A stretch of 64,000 bases of DNA from Cantharellus purpuraceus (lineage: Eukaryota; Basidiomycota; Agaricomycetes; Cantharellales; Hydnaceae), in NCBI GenBank assembly GCA_025174535.1, contig JALBUN010000017.1, positions 310,001 to 374,000 of the forward strand, in the 5' to 3' direction. How positions within the stretch are numbered: the stretch's first letter is position 1; the number at the start of each line of letters is the position of its first letter. The notes under the pieces were generated by a model. That model made no database searches. It saw only the letters and a program-made list of their open reading frames with translations, and had not been told where the DNA came from. Shown piece by piece: positions 19,528 through 30,735 of this stretch. Position numbers and translations under genes: made by a program.

Positions 19528-22500
19528 ATCCATCAGCTCTACACTGAGGTAAAGCACCTTGGTTCAACAATCAGATTTCCCTCTGCCACCAAGAGGTTGC
19601 ATCTCCTGAAACCAGCTTTTGTGTACCTCCCAACCAGGCTCACCATTGTCATTCAGTCACAGAGCATGATCAGCCATCTGGACCGTCCTTTTTGCTTCCA
19701 TCCTCATCCAACCACAGAGCACTATTTCACTTTCCTATTACTCAGTGCTACCTCTACCCCTTGACCTGATTGATCTTTGGAGTGCTGAACAACTGCGTTA
19801 CACACTGTCTGTTTGTTAGGACTGTTGCACGCAGGCTTATAGGATCTATTCCATAAGCGAACCGACACCACCACAACTTCCGCAATGTAGACTGGGCCAA
19901 ATTCCAAGAAAAACTCATAGACTCCATCTCACTTTATCCCCCACTTACAGACACTAACTATAAACCATCTACCCCACAGGATCTTGACCAATATGTACAC
20001 AACATCACATCTGCAATTCAAGCCACGATCCATAACCAGGTGCCCACCACATGACCCCATACACACATGAAGAGATTGTGGATGCCAGAACTCTCCAACC
20101 TCCAAAGGGAATATGCAAGACAAAGTAGGTGGGAATTCCAAACACGTGGCATGTCATACTGGACAGAGCTTGCAACGTATACACCTCTACCCTCTGCTGC
20201 ACTAAAGCCAATCACTGGAAGCAATGGATCAAAAATTTAGAAGAGAAGGACATATGGAATTCTGGCAAATATGCAAAAAAACCCCTGACGGATGGAGGCC
20301 ATATGCATATCCCCACTCTATACAAGAAAAACAACCCAGGCCAAATCAATGAGGAATACCATACAGATGAACAGAAAGCAAAGATTTTCACTGAGACATT
20401 CTTCTCCCCATGTCCTACATACCTACCCCCCCTACCCTCAGACAACACTCCACCCAGACCACCCGTCCAATTCCATATGCCAGCCTCACATCAAATCCTC
20501 TGCAGGATAGAGAAGTCCAAACCATACAAAGTGCCAGGCACTGATAGCATCCCAAACATAGTCCTTAAGAAATGTGCAGCCACACTCACTCTGCTCCTCC
20601 ACACATGTCTAACCGCTTCTATCACACTCAAATACTTTCCCAAGACCTGGGGAACCTGGAAAATCATAGTACTACAGAAACCAGGTAGAGCAGACTATTC
20701 AATTGCAAAATCATATCAATCTATAACGCTATACAACACAATGGGCAAAATTCTCTCAGGGGTCATGACAGATATTATGGTATACGTATCCCTACACTAC
20801 TCTCTACTCCCCGACAGACATTTTGGAGGCCTCCCAGGTAAAAACACCACTGACTCCCTACTTTATCTCACCCACAGGACAAAACAACACTGGCGCAGAG
20901 GTAAGGTAGTGACAGTAATCCTCCTGGACATAGCTAGCGCATTCCCTAACACCATCACCAACCGCCTCATCAAAAACATGACCCAATTAGGATATCCCAC
21001 TGCTATAATCCAATTCTTCAATGCGCTACTCTACAATTGACACACATACCTAAACTTCAATGACTACACATCAGAATGCATAGATATAGATAATGGCATT
21101 GGACAAGATGAAACAGCCTCTATGATCCTATACCTAATATACAGTGCAGGGCTAGTATCGATCCCAAAAGGTAAATATGAGGACAGCGGAGCATATGTGG
21201 ATGACAACTTCCTCGTAACGGCCAGCGACAATTTTAAAGAATGTGATCACAAACTCAACAAGATGTTCAGCAAGCAAGAAATCTGGTCCAGAGCACACAA
21301 CTCACATGCAGAATTCTCCAAATTCAAATGCCTTCAGCTCATGTGAAAATGCATAGAAAAACCAGACTTCCAAAGAACAGGAACAAACACAGTGATTCAA
21401 TCTGTTGAACATGCAAAGCTACTAGGAGTAATAATTGACAATCAACTTTGTTGGCATCACCATGTCGAAAAAGCAGTAGCAAGCGGCAGTAAACTTCTCA
21501 TGGCTATTAACAGACTAACCAGACCATCCTTTGGCCTCCCAGCACATTATATACACAGACTCTTCACGGCTATGGTACTCCCAAAAATGGAATACACCAT
21601 TCCTGTATGGTACACCCCACTTGGCACCTACCCTCGCTCAGGCCAGAAATCAGGCTCAATCAGACACACAAGGAGCATAGAAAAGGTACAGAGGCTAGCC
21701 TGCAAGCTAATCACAGGAGCATTCCACTGCACAGCAACAGATACCCTTGAACTACATGCGAACATACCCCCTGTTCAGATCAGATTGGCAGACTCATGCT
21801 ACCAGGCAACCATACACCTTGCTACACTCCCATCATCCCACCCCCTAGCACTAATAGTCAAGAATAGTGCTAGATGCAGACCGAGTAGACACTGCTCCGC
21901 TATTGACCATCTCCTTGCTCATTTCCAAATCAAACCTGACACGATTGAAACAATTGAGGTATTCCAACAACACCCAGGATGGCAACCACAATTCACCACA
22001 AATATCGAAAAGGACCCAAAAGCTGCCCTACAGAAAATCTGCACAAGATTAGATGATCTACAGATTTTCTCAGATGGCTCCGGTTACCAAGGACACATTG
22101 GTGCTGCAGCACACACCCAAAATGGTAACGTACACCTACAATACCGTCTGGGCAGGACAGCAAAACACATGGTATTTGAAGGCGAACTGGTAGGAATTCT
22201 ACTAGCCATCCAAATTTCCTCCAAGAACAACACGACATGCACAATCCTAATTGCGCTTGACAATCAAGCAGCCATCACTGCACTTAACAACAACACAATC
22301 CAACCATGTCAATACCTACTCAATGCAATCCATGCTGCCATTCGCAGACTCAAATCCAAACACAGGTGTATCTATATCCATTTTGAATGGGTCCCAGGAC
22401 ACAAAGGAGCAGCAGGCAACAAAAAAGCTGATGAACTAGCCAAAGAGGCCTCAGAAGGGACATATTCACCCAAAACTGACCTTCCTCACCTACTTCATTG

Positions 22501-22699
22501 GAAACTACCATACAGCATAGCTGCTCTCAAAGCCCACAGGAAAAGCAATATCAATGCCAGATGGAAGACACTATGGTGGCAATCACCCAGATTCGAGAAG
22601 ATCTCCAGGATCGACCCAATGCTCCCAAATCGAAAGACCACACGAATGCTCCTAAATCTACTGCAAAGGGCTACTAGTATGACGCTTATTCAGAAATAC

Positions 22700-22876
22700 A
22701 ACAAATACGTATGTACAACCTATTTTCCTCAAATTTTATACAATACACTTCAATTCAAACTTATTTTCATATTTCAACATGATTCTCAAATTTTACACAA
22801 TATACTAGATTAAAACATATTTTGATATTTTGGCATAATTCTCAAAAATAATTGTTTTTTTCCTGATTTAGTGGTG
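22700..22876. other. AT-rich insertion left of the small repeat
   Basis: Very AT-rich, with a duplicated motif (TTCTCAAATTTTA...ACAATAC, at about 22,728 and 22,783). It splits the LINE between the RNase H and the C-terminal finger together with the following repeat. No gene. Confidence 0.4.
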
Positions 22877-22884
22877 GCAACTCT

Positions 22885-23154
22885 CTTGAGGGAACATCCA
22901 AATATCATTGATTCTTTCTTATACAATACTTGTAACATAATTTGAACTATCTTTAATCCCCACCTGGTATTTGTATATCTAAATACCCTATATAATACCA
23001 ATTATATTCATATATACATTCCTATTATATCCATGTAAATAATTATGTTCATCTCAACCAAATATCTTATCTTTTAAAGTTTATTAAAATATAGAATATA
23101 TGTTTATATTTATGAAAATTTCACACATCCGAAATCTTTTAAGATATCCAAATT
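22885..23154 (-). repeat. AT-rich small repeat, copy 1 (MITE-like)
   Basis: 270 bp, reverse complement of 31,021-31,291. It is flanked by GCAACTCT (22,877-22,884) and GTAACTCC (23,155-23,162), a degenerate 8-bp repeat that is perfect in the other copy. It has no coding capacity. On the left, similarity to the other copy continues about 10 bp past the repeat, so the exact end is uncertain. Confidence 0.6.
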
Positions 23155-23810
23155 GTAACTCCCTGGCTTTATGTATCATTGAAATCCTGATGTATATCTC
23201 CTATACATCAGAATATTGTATACTGACATGATTCCGAACAAGCGTCTATCTTAGTACAACTTTGCACTGGTCACGTCGGTCTCAACTGCTTTCTGAAATG
23301 TATAAAAGCCATCAATACTGCACTATGTACAACATGCAAACAGCCAGAGACGGTCGCTCATTTCCTCAAACATTGCAAGAAATATGACTCACAACGCACG
23401 AAGCTCTGACACAATGTTGGAAGAGCTAGCCACTCCATCCCCCAACTGCTTGGCAACATGGACAACATTGAACACACTCTCACATACATCGAAGAAACGG
23501 GTAGATTTGAACACTACAGAGACCTGACATGGACCAATAACACCTAAGCTCCAACCCACTTCATTGTTAAATAGTACACTAACCCAGACCCCATCTATAC
23601 AGACACACACCCAATGGCATATATGTGCCAAACAACAAGGGGTAAAACACCCCACTATGTGCCCCCCAGCCATGCACTCCAGTCAATCTGCAAAGACAAC
23701 TCGCATTGTCCCAGCTCAGACTCCCAAACCACATATACCCAGATAGACACAGTTAACTCTCTACACAAGTCATCTCTCAACTAGACACAGAAGGCATGAG
23801 CTCCCTGTAT

Positions 23811-23937
23811 TGGTGATGCGGGGAGTTTTGACTGCACCTGGGGAAACAGGTATGGGATTCCTACACAGCAAGAGGCTAAAACGACCCAGGGCTGTAATCA
23901 ACCCTTAAAGGGCATCAGGTCTAGAACCGCATCACCA
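23811..23937 (+). other. 3' terminal stem structure, probable LINE tail
   Basis: An 11-bp inverted repeat TGGTGATGCGG (23,811-23,821) and CCGCATCACCA (23,927-23,937) encloses about 105 nt with smaller stems. Position at the 3' end of the LINE fits a structure recognised by its reverse transcriptase, or a short independent insertion. Confidence 0.45.
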
Positions 23938-23940
23938 GCC

Positions 23941-24326
23941 ATTAGTTTGGCCAGATACACAGCTCATGCCCAACCAACACCCCTGGGAATCTTAGCTATA
24001 TCATATGTACAACTACACATAGCTACGGTGCACCATAAGCGCACAAGCGCTTCAAGCATCTTAATTGAACATCTCTCTCTCCTTGTGTCATTAATAGGCA
24101 CATTTGTTCCATTAGTGATTGTCCCACAGATGAGACCATATATAAGAGGGTCTCAGCTAAAGTTTCTCCCTCAGTTGTGTTTGGTACACACGCTGAGGTG
24201 AGAAGCTTTAGATCATCCAAATTTATTTATTTACTCATATTTTGCTCTAGTCTAACCTGTACAGGTATTCAATAAACTAGTTGTGTTCAGCACACATGCT
24301 GAGTCTAACATGTACAGACTTCAACA
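23941..24326 (+). repeat. LTR (3' part) of a third Copia family
   Basis: The region before the PBS has a TATA-like ATATATAAGAG (about 24,140), AATAAA near 24,270, and a duplicated CACA(T/C)GCTGAG motif. It ends TTCAACA at 24,326, directly followed by a primer site. The 5' boundary is not determinable without another copy. Confidence 0.5.
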
Positions 24327-24339
24327 GGTTATGGGCCCC
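24327..24339 (+). promoter_or_regulatory. Primer binding site, third Copia family
   Basis: GGTTATGGGCCCC, the same initiator-Met complement as at 5,159 and 6,105, placed directly after an LTR end. Confidence 0.7.
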
Positions 24340-24377
24340 AAGTCCACATTTTGAAGACATTATTCAAAACACACGAT

Positions 24378-24534
24378 ATGACTGACACCAGACTTACTGA
24401 AAAAACAGTTGGCAAACTCACTGTTGGGACTTGGCCACAATGGTTGAGAAAATGCAAAGCTGCCCTTCACTCCAATGGGATATGGCCATACATTGAAGGT
24501 GACAAGTGGAAACCCCTGACAGATAAGGGTTGTT
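24378..24534 (+). pseudogene. Copia gag N-terminal fragment
   Basis: MTDTRLTEKTVGKLTVGTWP starts at 24,378 and continues with the conserved gag pattern WLRKCKAALHSNGIWPYI, then stops being gag after LTDKG at about 24,534. The sequence beyond is unrelated and begins TGTTACACAC, suggesting an insertion by another element. Confidence 0.6.
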
Positions 24535-24665
24535 ACACACTAAGTGTTGGGTTGGAGCTTCAGAGTTGGAGTTGGAGTCAGAGTTGTGGTTGGGAAGAAT
24601 GGACTTGACTTCAGCTTATGTGCTGCACCCTCACTAATACCCAGTGTCTGAGATTTTGGAGACAG
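24535..24665. other. Insertion junction sequence
   Basis: 131 bp with a GAGTTGGAGTTGGAGTCAGAG simple-repeat stretch, between the Copia gag break and repeat Y. Possibly a truncated LTR, since it begins TGTTACA like the solo LTR family. No gene. Confidence 0.3.
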
Positions 24666-25190
24666 GGTATGTGTTTTGGAACCACAAAATTATGGTGTTA
24701 GGGCAAACTCTAAATCACCACAATTCCGTGAATGAACAGCTGAGAAGAATATCAAACCCTGCTGCAGCACAACTCCAGAAACAATTTAACATTTGTACTT
24801 TGGTTACAATCCTTTGTATTGGTCAATGCAGACTATACACAGAAAAGTAATATGTTTCTTAGCAGCAAGAATTGAATAAGACTTCCAGAGTCTAGAGTTC
24901 ACGGACGCTTAGGGGTCCAGATATTCCAAAAAGAGGGGAATGCACTTAGAGGCTAAAGGAAGTAGGTGGATGAATCCAACTGTCCAACCAGTGGCACTCA
25001 GAAGCAGGTAACAGCAATGTGTGAAGTAGTCTAGCAACTGCTTCACACGAGTTCAAGCTTCTAATGCTCTGCAAAGGCAGTACACACTAGTAACTTAAAC
25101 AAGAGCATTAATGGCAGGACTATTGACAGACAATCTCACCCTGTAGATTTGTAGTCACGTGAGGCAGATACTACACTCACACCCAAAGCA
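24666..25190 (-). repeat. Repeat Y, copy b
   Basis: Reverse complement of 31,306-32,441 once the solo LTR there is removed. It begins TGTTTTGGAACC at the shared terminus. Similarity ends near CCCAAAGCA (25,190). Non-coding. Confidence 0.65.
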
Positions 25191-26040
25191 GGAATATCAC
25201 TACTTTGAGTGCAATCAAGTACAGTTAGACAACTGTAAAAGATCCTTGAACTGGTAATCAACAGTTGCTGAGATAGAGGATGACACTGTATGTCACTCTA
25301 GTCACACTGGTGTGCAGAAGATGGGTAGAAGTGGTAGAATATGTTGTTATTTCAGAGGCAGAATGACCTCCTTATATATTGTATTTACAGGGGCTGAGTA
25401 ATGGTTCTGGAATATTCTACCTATTAATAGATGGAAACTACTGAAAGGTTGTGGAAGGTGGAAGAAAGAGGTAGAATATTCCAGGGCAATCACCTGATCT
25501 GATCATCAATCATCTGCTCTGATCCCTGAACTAGGCACTGATCAGGCAAAAAGGAGGGTATCCACCCTGTTTTCTGCACTGGTTTGGACAGCCATGGATA
25601 GCCACATCTCAGGTCATGATCTCCACAGAAAATTGTGCCCTGAGAGGCTGTGGTTGTCAAGTTACAGATTATTTATTGATCAGAGACATCTGAGCTTGAA
25701 TTCAGGCCAAATGCCTGGTCCAGAGGTGGAGAGCTGACTGTGGGAAGGTTTGTGGGTGCCTATGGGTCCACAACTGTAGCACAGCAGAATAAGAGCATTC
25801 TGGGCTGAGTTCTGCATGGAATATTCCCAAAAAAAATATGGAAAAATAGAGAATATTTGAATAAGTCCATTCCAGGTACAAGCACCAAATATATGCTGAT
25901 ATTTAGGAATGGAAAAGCAAAGTATAGCACATTGGTGCTGCATAAATAGGATTTGATAGGGAAAAGGTGGTTCCCATACAACTTCCCAACAGAGAGTCAT
26001 CCCAACCACATCTACATGAGCACAGATGTACATCTCGACC
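25191..26040. other. Non-coding transposon debris
   Basis: No gene seen. It has AT-rich stretches, a TATA-like TTATATATTGTATTT near 25,375 and a repeated GGAATATTC/GAATATTCC motif (25,410 and 25,475). It may be more of repeat Y or an unrelated LTR. Confidence 0.35.
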
Positions 26041-26613
26041 CTGAAGGAGAACTGCTCCCCACAGAATGGTTCATCAAGATCAGGACAGCAACAATCACCC
26101 GAAGGTGACTGCTCGAGAAAAAAGAAAACAGAGTGCTAGAAGCTGAAGCACTCAATGTTCAAACAGAATCATTGAATGATGATTCTAATTCCTCTAAAGA
26201 AATAGAGGACGTTGGAGTGATGTCATCAGATGATGATGGAACACCATTGCGATCCCATGTTGAGCATGGGATCAACCTCGTGCAGATTGTATGAGGCACA
26301 TATAGAAAGGATACTGTCCTTTCTAAGGTGCTGAAAGCACCTCAAGAACACGCACAATTTGGTGTGCGTGATGGTCTAATATGGACCAAAAATATATACA
26401 AATGTGATGTCGTCTGTATACCCCGCTCAGCGTTCCTAAAGGGGAGGAGGCTGGTTGAGATAATAATTGACCATGTGCACCAAGTAGTTGGCCATTTTGG
26501 TCAACTAAAGACCATGAATTACATTCAACAGTTGTACTAGTGGCCAGGCATGACCACCAATGTTGAATCATTCTGCACTTTGTGCGCAAAGTGCCAAATG
26601 AATAAAGACAGTA

Positions 26614-27252
26614 TGTTACATCCTGTAACACTGAGTTCTGATCTCCGGATTCCATCTCCACCTCTGTCAACTCCACCTCCATCAACTCCACCTCCATCAA
26701 CTCCACCTCCATCAACTCCACCTCCATCAACTCCGGACCCTGCCATTGTTCTCCTCATTAGTAGTCTTCTTCTTATGGGTTACAACAACCGTTATACTTT
26801 CTAATTGTTTAGTATTAGTTCAGACATGAGTCCGAACTCCGAACTCCTTTCCATGTTGTATTCCATATTAGTCTTATTGTCTTATCACTTTTAGTTTTAC
26901 CATTCAATTCTCTACATACTTATATGGGCTACTTCTTGTATGTTACAGTAGTTCGTATATCAACTAAGATTCCCCATCAGCTTCTTGGTTACTAGCTTCT
27001 TGACAAGTATCTTCTTGACAAGTCGAACTCCAGATCTTTGATCCAACTCCGTACTCCGAACTCCGAAATATTGGACCGATGATTTGAGGGGGCACAACAC
27101 ATAAGTTGAAGCCAAGTCCACTTGATCTGACTCAAATGTTATTTGTCCCCATCTGTCTCCGGTTGAACTGGAACAGTAAAGTCCCATCCCCTTCCTCACT
27201 AGTATCCGAACACCAGCTACTCCTTTAAACTCCGAGTTTTCAGCACTTAACA
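26614..27252 (+). mobile_element. Solo LTR inserted in the integrase
   Basis: 639 bp, starting TGTTACATCCTGTAACA and ending CACTTAACA (inverted TGTTA/TAACA termini). It is flanked by a perfect 5-bp duplication CAGTA (26,609-26,613 and 27,253-27,257). A relative lies at 31,563-32,170. No internal region remains, so LTR-LTR recombination is inferred. Confidence 0.88.
26667..26733 (+). repeat. 15-bp minisatellite within the solo LTR
   Basis: Four and a half tandem copies of TCAACTCCACCTCCA. The relative at 31,563 has about two diverged units, so the array has expanded or contracted. Confidence 0.8.
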
Positions 27253-28405
27253 CAGTACAAAGAAACCCACAGGACTTCTTCATAGCTTGCCAGTACTGGA
27301 GTGGCCCTGGCAATCAATAGGTATGGACTTTATGGGTCCATTACCAAAATCAAATGACTATGACTACCTACTGGTAGTCATAGATTGCTTCACATCACAG
27401 GTACATATAATACCTACAAATATGCATGTAACAGCAAAAGGAGTAGCATGGCTATTCCTTAAAGAAGTTGTATGCCTTCATGGTGTACCAGACTCGATTG
27501 TGTCTGATCAAGATTCAAAATTCATGTCTATCTTTTGGCATGAACTACAGTGGATAATGGGAGTGAAACTCCTCATGTCCACACCATTCCATCCACAAAC
27601 GGATGGAGCAATGGAACAAGCAAATCATTCCATTGGCCAAATACTTCGTACAGTTGTATGAAGTGATCAGAAAGATTGGGCACACAAGTGTCCAATGGTG
27701 GAGTTTGCACTAAACTCCAACATAAGCTCAACAATGGGGTTTACTCCGTTTGAGCTTAACCACAGATATATGTCTAGAATAGGCATGCCCATTAACAATG
27801 ACACCAAGTTCAAGGGTGTCAAATGATTCGCACAGCAGGCTCAAATGAACCTGCTAGCAGCGCACGATGCGATTATAGAAAGTCACGTCGTTCAGATGTT
27901 TCATGCCAATAAGAAATGTCGGGAAGGTCCAACCTTCCAGAGAGGTGACAAAGTCTACCTCTCAATGAAAAACTTGACTCTACCTAAGGGTAGAACCAGC
28001 AAACTAGTGCCCAAGTATATCGGGCCCTATAAAGTAATCAAAGCCCATGATAAAGCTTCAATGGTGACACTGGAACTGCCACCAGAACTGACTAGTAGGC
28101 GCATTACGCCTATGTTCCACGTAAGTCTCATTTGACTGTATGTGCTGAATGATGAGATGAGATTCCCAAAACAGGAAGTGAAGTCATTTTATGACTTTGG
28201 GAACAATGATGAGCAAGAGTGGCTCGTCGATGAAATCATTGCTCATCAATGGATAAGCGATAAAGAACTTGAATTTCAAGTTCTATGGACGTTGGGAGAC
28301 ATCACCTGGAAACCTTACACATCATGTAAGGACCTAGAAGCTCTAGACGATTATTTAGAACTTCGAGGGGTGACTCAAGTGCAAGAACTACCTCATAGAC
28401 AGTAG

Positions 28406-28798
28406 TTCTCAGAGAGATGGAGCCCCAAAGATCTAATGGGGCTTAAGGGGGAGAAGTGGAGCTACCAAGAATAAAGGTAGCTCCTAGCAGGATGCGACAA
28501 AGAGCTACCATCAATAATGGTAGCTCAATGAGGGAAGGGGGAACTACCTCAATTAATGGTAGTTCCTAGATAAGGAGATACTATAACAACAGGCAGCTTG
28601 ATGGCAGAAAAAACTGCTCCCATAGGGAACAGTTCACCATCGTGCTACTCATAGTAGCACGAAAGGGGTAAGCGATAATTAATCGCATTACACCCATGTG
28701 ACATAGTCACTGGAAAAATTCTCAATAAAGAATTTTCAAGCTCAGCCATAAAAGGCTAGTGGTGTTTCTTCAAACCACCACAACCCCTCTCCATCAAA
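28406..28798 (+). other. Hairpin-packed spacer between integrase and extra ORF
   Basis: No ORF. Contains consecutive perfect stems: GGAGCTACC/GGTAGCTCC (28,458/28,476), GAGCTACCA/TGGTAGCTC (28,502/28,518), GAACTACC/GGTAGTTC (28,541/28,558), CGTGCTACT/AGTAGCACG (28,641/28,653) and AAAATTC/GAATTTT (28,715/28,730). It looks like highly structured RNA. Confidence 0.8.
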
Positions 28799-30625
28799 AT
28801 GTCATCTCTCAGAAGGGGGATGATGGATGCTCAAGATGAGCATCCAATGGAAGTTGAACAAACTTCCACAGCGGTAGCACCGGCAATGAGTGCTGCAGAT
28901 ATGATTAGAGGTCATCAAGATGAGATGACCTGGAAAATCAGCGGATGGCACAGCAGCGCTGCCATCCATCACCCTCACAGGTGCAACAAGTGCAATGCAT
29001 ATGTGTCACACTTAATCAAGGCCCAATATGGAGGCCAATTATATCTTGCCACTGCTTTGGTGGAAAGAGCATTAAGAGTCATGTGGCTGCAACTTATACA
29101 CAACATTGAAGATGATGTTGCAACACCTTATCGTGAAGACTATGATAAGATGTACAAGGATAATTTGGACCTGTTTGTGCAGGTCCAAGAACTCAAAAGA
29201 CTTCTTGACAATGAGAAGTCCAAAGTAACTCATCTCAGAGATGAGTTGAAAACATTGAAGGAGGCTGCTGATAGAGCACCTCCTACATTCAAGACCAAGC
29301 TCATGACAGTGCACTTGGCCCCAGTAGCATCGCTATCACATGCTACGGCAGGCAAATCATTACCTGCCATTATGCCATCACAGCCTGTGGGCTTCATCAT
29401 CACAGGAAACAATCAATCTCACCAAAGAGAAAGATCCCCCCAGCAAATTGCCTCGGGTCGACCCTCAAGGATTTGAGGGTCAAGATTGGGACAACACTGA
29501 CCCAATCTGGGAGGGATACAACCATGATTGTGGTCTCCTCCTGGCTAGCATTCTCAAAGAGTTTGCCCTGTCAGAAATCAAAGCTGAGATTGATCAGCTT
29601 CAAAAGGAATATATGGCTGGTATCACCAGCCATAAAAAGACCCAGCGTTGAAGACACTGGAAGAAGCCCAGCATATGAATTATCGCAAATGCTGGGATGA
29701 TTTTGGGCATGCTCTCAAGCATGCCAATGTGGGGAAATCATTCCCCAAATGGGCACCATGGTTCATGACTGCGGCTGACCCTCCCAGGGCTGTCACTGGC
29801 CATCTGCCACAACCTCTGGGCAAGTCCACCCCTATCAGGGCAGACTGGTTTGACATCTGTGATACAGACACTCCAGAGTTCATATTGCTCCATAAAAAGG
29901 CATTGGCCATGCCATTTGCAGAACAGACTGTACCAATGTGCAGAGTCATCAAGAGAATGACTCTGCTGGCTCACACTGATAACACGAGTCTTATCGTCAC
30001 TCTACCAACCACACCGGTAGACACACTTGCCCTCATACAGGGGTGGCAAGTAAACCCTAATGGGGTCCTCCTAGCCATCCAACAGGAGTCGGATGGTACT
30101 ATGAACTTGTCCAATGTGGACATCTGGATGTGGCTGCAAAAGGCCACTCCCAAGAAGGGTTCTTCTGCATTTAAGAAGAACCTCTGGACTATGTTCCAGA
30201 ATCCTGGCCACTGGGAATTATTGACCAGTGGTCAAAAGTTCTCACCAACTCTTGGTGACACATTTCACGCTTCAGTCACTGGAGCATATGATTGGGGGAA
30301 TTGCTCCCCCAAAGGACATACCAAATTAGAGCTTGCACTCTGGTTTGGGCAATCAGGAGGCATCACCCCTGATCGTGCTGCTATATTAGAGGAGTTTGCT
30401 AAATGCACCACCTCCAGAGCAGCTTTTAACCAGCCCACTAGGGTTGGTAAGCAAAAGAAGGAGACTCATGGAGTCTCCCAAGCAGCTCATAAAGCTGCTA
30501 AACGCTCTCTTGCTGAGCATTTAGGTCACGATCAACTTAATCATGAACTCGATTGGGATGCTGCAGTAGCAATTGCATCCTCCTCATCCATTCAAGTGGA
30601 TGACAACCATGTTGGGGATGACTGA
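28799..30625 (+). pseudogene. Extra ORF between integrase and 3' LTR, unknown function
   Basis: Starts MSSLRRGMMDAQDEHPMEVE at 28,799, after a hairpin spacer. The first part (to about 29,430) has a cysteine motif HRCNKCNAY (about residue 60) and a coiled coil (about residues 130-160, VQELKRLLDNEKSKV). A middle piece (about 29,430-29,650) is in another frame. The rest (29,648-30,625) returns to the first frame with FDICDTDTPEFILLHKKALA and an acidic tail. Two compensating shifts, or a small intron, divide it. It sits where env lies in some Gypsy elements, but no signal peptide or membrane segment is visible. I do not recognise the protein. Confidence 0.65.
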
Positions 30626-30735
30626 GACCCATCCCCCTCTGGAACCATATGAACAAGATGACCATATGGACACCAACTCGTTGGAACAGCTTCATAAGGA
30701 GCTGTATGATCATGTCTCATTCAAAAAGGGGAGGG

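Larger units (their letters stand above)
18455..19871 (+). mobile_element. Element X, inserted in LINE ORF2
   Basis: 1,417 bp flanked by CACAACATCCGC (18,443-18,454) and CACAACTTCCGC (19,872-19,883), a 12-bp duplication with one mismatch. The right 340 bp recur, inverted, at 5,605-5,948. No terminal inverted repeat or poly-A is evident. A 185-codon frame (18,515-19,069) of unknown function occupies the left half. The middle, 19,078 to about 19,527, looks like an LTR, with TATATAAAAGGGCG (near 19,420) and AATAAA (near 19,453). Class uncertain. Confidence 0.6.
17691..23547 (+). pseudogene. LINE ORF2 (endonuclease-RT-RNase H), interrupted
   Basis: The AP-endonuclease part (17,800-18,450) shows ILIQEPYI, FNIYNPPN, IMAGDFNKCHLLW and STLDLIFCT, with a frameshift near 17,830. 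Element X interrupts at 18,454. Removing X and one target copy restores EHNIRNVDWAKFQEKL. RT spans 20,300-21,350 with YKVPGTDSIPN, LLDIASAF and the catalytic AYVDDNFLV (YVDD). There are stops at 21,038-21,040 and 21,344-21,346. RNase H (22,060-22,460) keeps its acidic residues: IFSDGSGYQG, FEGELVG, ALDNQAA and VPGHKGAAGNKKADELA. After the AT-rich insertion the C-terminal finger CTTCKQPETVAHFLKHC lies at about 23,330-23,380. Confidence 0.85.
16040..23937 (+). mobile_element. Tad-like non-LTR retrotransposon (LINE), decayed, with nested insertions
   Basis: ORF1 with zinc knuckles, then ORF2 with endonuclease, reverse transcriptase, RNase H and a C-terminal CCHC finger, then a 3' region ending in a stem. 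RNase H after RT and fungal origin point to the Tad1 clade. Nested insertions are element X (18,455-19,871) and an AT-rich block (about 22,700-23,250). The 5' limit is uncertain: it begins just upstream of ORF1, close to the kinase 5' end. Frameshifts and stops make it inactive. Confidence 0.85.
26041..28405 (+). pseudogene. Gypsy integrase with chromodomain, disrupted
   Basis: The zinc-binding region runs about 26,480-26,600 (HVHQVVGHFG, then CTLCAKCQ). The catalytic core after the inserted LTR has GMDFMGPLPKS, IVSDQDSKF and HPQTDGAMEQANHS, giving the D,D-35-E triad. The C-terminal part has a GPY/F-like IGPYKVI and a chromodomain-like segment (EFQVLWTLGDITWKPYTSC). Together these identify a chromovirus. 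In-frame stops occur at 27,659-27,661, 27,824-27,826 and 28,133-28,135. The solo LTR 26,614-27,252 splits the zinc finger from the core. Confidence 0.88.

Noticed and set aside
28799..30625. Envelope protein for the extra Gypsy ORF
   Set aside because: No signal peptide, transmembrane segment or furin-like site is visible.
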